This document shows positions 59,538 through 64,000 of a stretch of 64,000 bases of DNA, piece by piece. The stretch's first letter is position 1, and the number at the start of each line of letters is the position of its first letter. Source of the stretch: Nonomuraea gerenzanensis. GTDB lineage: Bacteria; Actinomycetota; Actinomycetes; Streptosporangiales; Streptosporangiaceae. The position numbers and the translations under genes were made by a program. Where the stretch lies: positions 5,766,001 through 5,830,000 of the forward strand of contig NZ_CP084058.1 of assembly GCF_020215645.1 (NCBI RefSeq), in the 5' to 3' direction. The notes beneath the pieces are model-generated. The model was not told where the DNA came from. It saw only the letters and a program-made list of their open reading frames with translations, and ran no database searches.

Positions 59538-60872
59538 ATGAGCCTGGACGAGATGCGCGCGTCGAGTGCACGTGCCGACTCCCCGCTGACCGCCGCCATC
59601 CTGGCCGGCCGGTGGATCCGATCGGCTGCCGTCGACGACGAGCGCGGGCGCAGCTGGCAGGCCAACCCCGACACGCGCGGCGCGTCGGCGGTCACCGCCG
59701 AGCCCTGGTCCCTCTACTCCGGCGCGGCCGGCGTCGTGCTCTTCTTCCTGGAGCTGGCCGCCGCCACCGGGCATGAGGCCTACCTGGAGGACGCCAGGGC
59801 CGGAGCCAGGCGGCTGGCCGCCACCTGGCGCGAGCAGGACGACCTGTCCCTCTACCACGGGCTGACCGGCGTGCTGGTCGCGCTCATGGAGGCGGGCTGG
59901 ACCCTCGGCGAGGCGGAGTTCGAGGAGGCGGCCGCGGCCATCGCCGACCTGATCGTCCGGCGCGGACGCAGCGGCGGCGACGGCGTGACCTGGTCCCGCG
60001 ACCCGGCGCAGCGCGGCGAGGGCGGGATCATCCTGGGCCTGTTGCGGGCCGCCACCCACCTCGGCGTGCCGGCGTACGAGGAGGCGGCGGTGGAGGCGGG
60101 GCTGCGCATCGCCCGCCTGCCCGTGCCCGGCCACCGCTTCGGCGACTGCGCCGACCTGCCGGTCGACGCCGTCACCCCCGGCTTCCTGGCCGGTACGGCC
60201 GGCACCGCGTTCCTGCTGGCCCGCCTGTACGGGGTGACGGGCGACAAGCAGTTCCTGAACGCCGCCCGCAGCGGCGCGGCCTTCGTCCGCGAGGTCAGCG
60301 TCGTGACCGGCGCCTGCGCGGTCGTCCCGCACCACGTGCCGCACGCCCGCGGCCTGCACTACCTCGGCTTCTGCTCCGGCTCGGCCGGCGTGGCCAGGAT
60401 GTTCTACGAGCTGCACCGGGTGACGGGCGACCCCGGCGACCTGGAGTGGGTGGAGCGGCTGGCGCGCGGCATCGTGCGCAGCGGCGTGCCGCGGCGCCGT
60501 ACCGAGGGCTACTGGAACGTCGCCTGCCAGTGCTGCGGCACGGCGGGAGTGATCGAGCTGTTCGTCGGCCTGTGGGCGGCGACCGGCGACCCGTCCCACC
60601 TGGAGTACGCCCGCACACTCGCCGCGGACCTCATCGGCCGCGCCACCGACCCCAACGGGCAGGGTTACCGCTGGTACCAGGCCTACCGGCGGCTGCGCCC
60701 CGGCGAAGTGACGGCCGACACCGGTTACATGGTGGGCGCGGCCGGCATCGGCGCCGCCCTGCTCCACCTGGACGCCGCCGGCCAGCCCAAGCAGCCGCGC
60801 CGGGTCATCCTCCTGCCCGACAACCCGTTCCCCGCCATCCCGCTGCCGCACACGGCCGACGGCGAGTCCTGA
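59538..60872 (+). CDS. Stand-alone LanC-like protein
   Basis: A 444-residue alpha-toroid protein of the lanthionine-synthetase C-like family: repeated GxxG-loop helices (WSLYSGAAGVVLFFLEL, LYHGLTGVLVALME, GFLAGTAGTAFLLARLY, GFCSGSAGVARMFYEL). Zinc ligands would be Cys279 and Cys332-Cys333 (CQCCG), three cysteines as in ProcM-type cyclases instead of the usual Cys-His-Gly. No precursor peptide or dehydratase is encoded nearby, so it may be a peptide-modifying or LanC-like detoxification protein. It is downstream of, but separated by 169 bases from, the transporter. Confidence 0.88.
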   Translation: MSLDEMRASSARADSPLTAAILAGRWIRSAAVDDERGRSWQANPDTRGASAVTAEPWSLYSGAAGVVLFFLELAAATGHEAYLEDARAGARRLAATWREQDDLSLYHGLTGVLVALMEAGWTLGEAEFEEAAAAIADLIVRRGRSGGDGVTWSRDPAQRGEGGIILGLLRAATHLGVPAYEEAAVEAGLRIARLPVPGHRFGDCADLPVDAVTPGFLAGTAGTAFLLARLYGVTGDKQFLNAARSGAAFVREVSVVTGACAVVPHHVPHARGLHYLGFCSGSAGVARMFYELHRVTGDPGDLEWVERLARGIVRSGVPRRRTEGYWNVACQCCGTAGVIELFVGLWAATGDPSHLEYARTLAADLIGRATDPNGQGYRWYQAYRRLRPGEVTADTGYMVGAAGIGAALLHLDAAGQPKQPRRVILLPDNPFPAIPLPHTADGES

Positions 60873-60882
60873 GCGGAGGGCC

Positions 60883-61770
60883 TCAGCGCGGGTTGAGCAG
60901 CTCGGTCACCCGCAGGAAGCCGTCGGCGCCGTGCCCGAGGCCGACGGCGCGGCGGGCCAGGCCCTCGGCCGCCCGCATCACGCCCGCGTCGATCCCGTGC
61001 TCCTCTGAGGCGTGCACGATGTGCGTCATGGACGACACCGCCGAGGTGATCGGGTTGCCTTCGCCGGAGTAGGTGCCCTCGTCCACCTCCCGCGCGCCCT
61101 CCTCGAAGATCGGCGGCAGGATCGCGGCGATGCCCTGGGCGAACGGCGCCAGCTCCCGCGCCGTGACACCCTCCGCCCGCGCCATCGCCAGCGCGTGCGC
61201 GTAGCCGGTCATCGCCGTCCAGAAGATGTCGAGCAGCGCCAGATCGTACGAGGCCGCCCGCCCGATGTCGGCGCCCAGGTGGGTGTGGGTGCCGCCGAGC
61301 GCGTCCAGCACGGCCCGGTGCTCGCGGTAGAGCTCCTCGGGGCCGCTGTGCAGGAACACCGCGCCGGGCGTGCCGATGGTGACGGTCGGCGTCATGATGG
61401 CGCCGTCCAGGTAGCCGACGCCGTGGCCGGCGGCCCAGGCGGCGGTGTCCCTGGCCCGGCCGGGGGTGTCGGCGGTCAGGTTCACCAGCGTGCGGCCCTT
61501 CAGCGCCGTGGCGACGGCCTCGCGCCGCACGATGGCGTCGCCGGCGTCGTAGTTGACCACGCAGAGCACGGTCAGCGGGCTCGCCGACACCGCCGCCTCC
61601 GGGGTGGCGGCGCTGTGCGCGCCGCGCTCGACCAGCTCACGGTCCCTGCCCGGCGTGCGGTTCCACACGGTGACGCGCAGGCCCGCGTCCAGGAACGCCC
61701 CGGCCAGCGCCCGGCCCATCGGGCCCAGGCCGAGCACGGTCACGGCAGACTGTTCAGCAGATGAGGGCAT
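60883..61770 (-). CDS. Imine-reductase-like NAD(P)-dependent oxidoreductase
   Basis: A 295-residue 6-phosphogluconate-type fold protein: TVLGLGPMGRALA and WNRTPGR (NADPH-binding), YLDGAIMTPTVTIGTPGAVFLHSG, LGADIGRAASYDLALLDIFWT. These match the beta-hydroxyacid/imine reductase family, which reduces C=N bonds of cyclic imines. ATG 61770 follows GAGGAG about 9 bases upstream; the frame further up covers the regulator gene. Divergent from an HxlR regulator 36 bases away. Confidence 0.88.
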   Translation of the reverse strand: MPSSAEQSAVTVLGLGPMGRALAGAFLDAGLRVTVWNRTPGRDRELVERGAHSAATPEAAVSASPLTVLCVVNYDAGDAIVRREAVATALKGRTLVNLTADTPGRARDTAAWAAGHGVGYLDGAIMTPTVTIGTPGAVFLHSGPEELYREHRAVLDALGGTHTHLGADIGRAASYDLALLDIFWTAMTGYAHALAMARAEGVTARELAPFAQGIAAILPPIFEEGAREVDEGTYSGEGNPITSAVSSMTHIVHASEEHGIDAGVMRAAEGLARRAVGLGHGADGFLRVTELLNPR

Positions 61771-61806
61771 GCCTCTTGACTCCTCGGTGAAGGATGGGAT
61801 GACGAC

Positions 61807-62148
61807 ATGACGCGCAGCCGCGCCCAGGACCCGGATGTCTGCGGAGTGACCGCCGCGATCGCCGTGATCGACGGCAAGTGGAAGACGGCCCTGCTGTGGG
61901 TCCTGGAGTCCGGCCCGCACCGGCCCGGCGAGCTGCGCCGGCAGCTGCCGGGGCTCAGCGAGAAGGTGCTGACTCAGACGTTGCGGGAGATGGAGGGTGA
62001 CGGGCTCGTGCACCGCGAGGTGTACGACGTGCGGCCGTTGAAGACGGAGTACTCGCTGACCCCGTTCGGCCGCGACCTGTCAGAGGCGCTGGCGCCCCTG
62101 TCCGACTGGGGGCACCGCCGTCTGGAACGGCTGGCCGCCGCTTCCTGA
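61807..62148 (+). CDS. HxlR-family transcriptional regulator
   Basis: A 113-residue winged-helix protein with the HxlR pattern: DGKWKTALLWVLESGPHRPGELRRQLPGLSEKVLTQTLREMEGDGLVHREVY. Members sense aldehydes, quinones or thiol stress, often through the N-terminal Cys (DVCGV here). It probably controls the divergent imine-reductase-like gene. Confidence 0.92.
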   Translation: MTRSRAQDPDVCGVTAAIAVIDGKWKTALLWVLESGPHRPGELRRQLPGLSEKVLTQTLREMEGDGLVHREVYDVRPLKTEYSLTPFGRDLSEALAPLSDWGHRRLERLAAAS

Positions 62149-62562
62149 CACCCGGATCACCCCCCGCGTCTCCTGCTCGCCCGGCTGCTCCTGGCGGCCG
62201 GGAAGGCCGCCAGGACCAGCTTCGCCGTGCCGCCGCCCCCGCGGCAAGTACCCACAAAAAAGTGGGTACGCGGCCCGGCCTACGCGTCCGCCTTCACCTC
62301 CGGCGACCCGACGGACGCGGCCCCGCTCTGCAGCACGCCCCTGAGCCTGCTCGTGCCCACCGGCCCGAACATCACCCCGTTGTAGCCGTTCAGCTCGGTC
62401 GGGTACGTGCCGGGCAGGTCGGTGTACGCGCTGCCGAGCGCGGGTACCAGGCGGCGACCATGGCCGACCTCGGCGCCGTGCTCGGCGTCCGGGGGCCGAG
62501 CCTGTGCAAGCACGCGGGCTCCAGCAGGCGGGTGCGGGCGGGGTCGGCGGGAGCCGGCGCGT
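62149..62562. other. Intergenic stretch with a possible gene fragment
   Basis: A minus-strand frame ending at 62280 reads DLPGTYPTELNGYNGVMFGP, then VGTSRLRGVLQSGAASVG. It looks like a C-terminal fragment of a larger protein but has no start or recognised family. An 8-bp-arm palindrome is at 62248-62269. Confidence 0.4.
62248..62269. promoter_or_regulatory. Perfect palindrome GTACCCAC-A6-GTGGGTAC
   Basis: Arms at 62248-62255 and 62262-62269 with a six-A loop. HxlR operators often have GTAC-type arms, so this may be an operator left by a deleted gene. It could also act as a bidirectional terminator between the HxlR gene and the fragment. Confidence 0.55.
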
Positions 62563-63240
62563 TCAGGCGCGGGAGTCGAGGTGCTGCTGGATGGCGGCCA
62601 TGACGGCCTGCGGGGAGGCCGTGCGGCTGAAGGTGGCGACGACGACCTGCTCGCCGGTCTCCTGGGGCTGCTCCAGGTGCCGGAAGGTGGCGATGACGTA
62701 GCCGAGGGCGTGGTCGAGCGGCCCGCTCGGGTCGTAGGTGCCGCCGGCGCGCAGCCAGCCGCGCAGCACCTGGTTGTGCGCCGAGACGACGGAGGCGGCC
62801 ATCAGCTCGGCACGCAGCCCCGCGTCGGGTGAGTCGCCGAGCCAGGCGCCGACGAACTCGCGGAACAGCCGCTGGTAACGCGCCACGCTGGCGATCTCCC
62901 TGTCGCGCAGCGCGGGCACCTTGCGGACGAGCCGGTAGCGGCGCAGCGAGACCTCGGCGTCGTCCACGTAGTGGGCGAGCACGATGCGCACGGCGTCGGT
63001 GATGGCCACGATCGCGGTGCCGGCGGTGGAGGCGCGCAGCCGGGCGTCGATCCTGGCGAGCAGCGCGTCGTGGTCGGGGAAGATCGCGTCTTCCTTGGAG
63101 CGGTAGTAGCGGAAGAAGGTGCTGCGGCTCACGCCCGCCAGGTTCGCGATGTCGTCGACGGTGGTCTCGTCGTAGCCGTTCTCGTCGAACAGCGTCACGG
63201 CGGCTTCGGCGAGGCGGTGGCTGATGGACGTTGTCGGCAC
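62563..63240 (-). CDS. TetR-family regulator
   Basis: A 225-residue protein with the TetR HTH ([26 protein letters not shown]) and an MftR-like helical domain. GTG 63240 has GGAGAA nine bases upstream; a GTG at 63276 is an alternative. It is divergent from the acyl-CoA carboxylase gene with an 88-bp gap and is probably its regulator. Confidence 0.9.
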   Translation of the reverse strand: MPTTSISHRLAEAAVTLFDENGYDETTVDDIANLAGVSRSTFFRYYRSKEDAIFPDHDALLARIDARLRASTAGTAIVAITDAVRIVLAHYVDDAEVSLRRYRLVRKVPALRDREIASVARYQRLFREFVGAWLGDSPDAGLRAELMAASVVSAHNQVLRGWLRAGGTYDPSGPLDHALGYVIATFRHLEQPQETGEQVVVATFSRTASPQAVMAAIQQHLDSRA

Positions 63241-63282
63241 GTGGTCATTCTCCAGGAACCCGGGGCTGTTCAGCACGCCTGA

Positions 63283-63311
63283 TACTGAGTACCGTACATG
63301 TGAAACTGAGT
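63283..63311. promoter_or_regulatory. Direct repeats and palindrome in the TetR/carboxylase promoter
   Basis: ACTGAGT occurs at 63284-63290 and 63305-63311, two helical turns apart, with a GTAC-C-GTAC palindrome at 63289-63297. The sites lie between divergent TetR and carboxylase genes and are candidate operators. Confidence 0.5.
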
Positions 63312-63328
63312 CTTATGGATGGTGGTGG

Positions 63329-64000
63329 ATGGCAGTGCAGGGGACCGCGGGCAGTCTGGCCCGCCTGAAGGAACGGCTCGACGAGGCGGTTCACGTCGGC
63401 GAGGCGCGGGCGGCGGCCAAGCAGCACGCCAAGGGCAGGCTGACCGCCCGCGAGCGGATCGAGCGGCTGCTGGACGACGGCTCGTTCGTCGAGCTGGACG
63501 CGCTGGCCAAGGGCTCGCTCGGGTACGGCGACGGCGTGGTGACCGGTTACGGCACGGTGGACGGGCGCCAGGTGTGCGTGTTCTCGCAGGACTTCACGGT
63601 GGCCGGGGGCTCGCTGGGCGAGGTGTACGGGCAGAAGATCTGCAAGGTCATGGACCTGGCGGTGCGCAACGGCTGCCCGATCATCGGCATCAACGAGGGC
63701 GCGGGGGCGCGCATCCAGGAGGGAGTCGTCTCGCTCGGCCTGTACGGCGAGATCTTCCGCCGCAACATCCGGGCGTCAGGGGTGATCCCGCAGATCTCGC
63801 TCATCATGGGCGCGTGCGCGGGCGGCCACGTGTACTCGCCGGCGCTCACCGACTTCACGATCATGGTGGACGAGTCGTCGCACATGTTCGTCACGGGCCC
63901 GGACGTGATCAAGACGGTCACGGGGGAGGACGTGTCGTTCGAGGACCTGGGCGGCGGGCGGGTGCACAACAGCCGCAGCGGCGTGGCCCACTACCTGGCC
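63329..64000 (+). CDS. Acyl-CoA carboxylase beta (carboxyltransferase) subunit, 5' part
   Basis: The first 224 codons of a carboxyltransferase run off the right edge. [68 protein letters not shown] and [15 protein letters not shown] are diagnostic of the AccD5/PccB acyl-CoA carboxylase family. With a biotin-bearing alpha subunit it would carboxylate acetyl-, propionyl- or a branched acyl-CoA. ATG 63329 has little Shine-Dalgarno signal. It is divergent from a TetR gene. Confidence 0.92.
   Translation, partial: MAVQGTAGSLARLKERLDEAVHVGEARAAAKQHAKGRLTARERIERLLDDGSFVELDALAKGSLGYGDGVVTGYGTVDGRQVCVFSQDFTVAGGSLGEVYGQKICKVMDLAVRNGCPIIGINEGAGARIQEGVVSLGLYGEIFRRNIRASGVIPQISLIMGACAGGHVYSPALTDFTIMVDESSHMFVTGPDVIKTVTGEDVSFEDLGGGRVHNSRSGVAHYLA

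Overview
The window is high-GC actinobacterial DNA: GC-rich third codon positions, GTG/TTG starts, many ATGA/GTGA gene overlaps and dense TetR-type regulators. Twin-arginine redox enzymes, FxSxx-type genes, an ESX-linked giant protein and paired P450s suggest a filamentous actinomycete, possibly Streptosporangiaceae (Nonomuraea-like). That placement is inference. I saw no rRNA, tRNA, CRISPR array or replication origin.

Layout. 0-3.5 kb: a cut-off TetR gene, an NmrA-like reductase with an internal tandem repeat, and a TetR / saccharopine-dehydrogenase-like divergent pair. 3.5-7.2 kb: a lower-GC decayed patch with two SAM methyltransferases, a truncated copy of one of them, and remnants of two transposases. 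7.2-12.5 kb: ferredoxin, P450, aldehyde dehydrogenase, zinc alcohol dehydrogenase, and a convergent serine hydrolase. 12.5-18.8 kb: the most recognisable pathway, a rubber (poly-cis-1,4-isoprene) degradation cluster. It has a divergent TetR regulator, a 35-bp palindrome, two Tat-exported latex-clearing-protein-like oxygenases, and an OxiB/OxiA-like exported molybdenum hydroxylase. Next come an acyl-CoA dehydrogenase and a fatty acyl-CoA ligase interrupted by one in-frame TAG, which would fit downstream oxidation of the cleavage products. 22-26.3 kb: a double-domain TetR, a TetR/P450 pair with a palindromic operator, a cupin and a MarR regulator.

26.4-33.1 kb: a tight four-gene operon of HerA-like ATPase, SbcD (Mre11), SbcC (Rad50) and a NurA-like nuclease, i.e. 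the archaeal-style DNA end-resection set in one transcription unit. A STAS anti-sigma antagonist follows on the other strand. 33.6-47.7 kb: an ESX/WXG-type locus with an SseB-domain protein, a small hypothetical, a YbaB-fold protein, a WXG100-like protein, a 3,583-residue giant toxin-like protein and two tandem paralogous putative immunity proteins.

47.7-56.4 kb: a decayed response-regulator end, two secreted proteins, and two systems that deserve most attention. The first is a minimal FxSxx-like peptide locus: a 61-residue precursor overlapping an HExxH peptide hydroxylase-like enzyme, with a convergent NB-ARC/TPR protein. The second is a SIR2 protein overlapping an nSTAND-TPR ATPase, a likely NAD-depleting anti-phage module. 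56.7-60.9 kb: a sulfonate/nitrate-type ABC transporter followed by a stand-alone LanC-like protein with a Cys-Cys-Gly zinc motif. 60.9-64 kb: an imine-reductase-like enzyme with a divergent HxlR regulator, a gene remnant, and a TetR divergent from an acyl-CoA carboxylase beta subunit that runs off the end.
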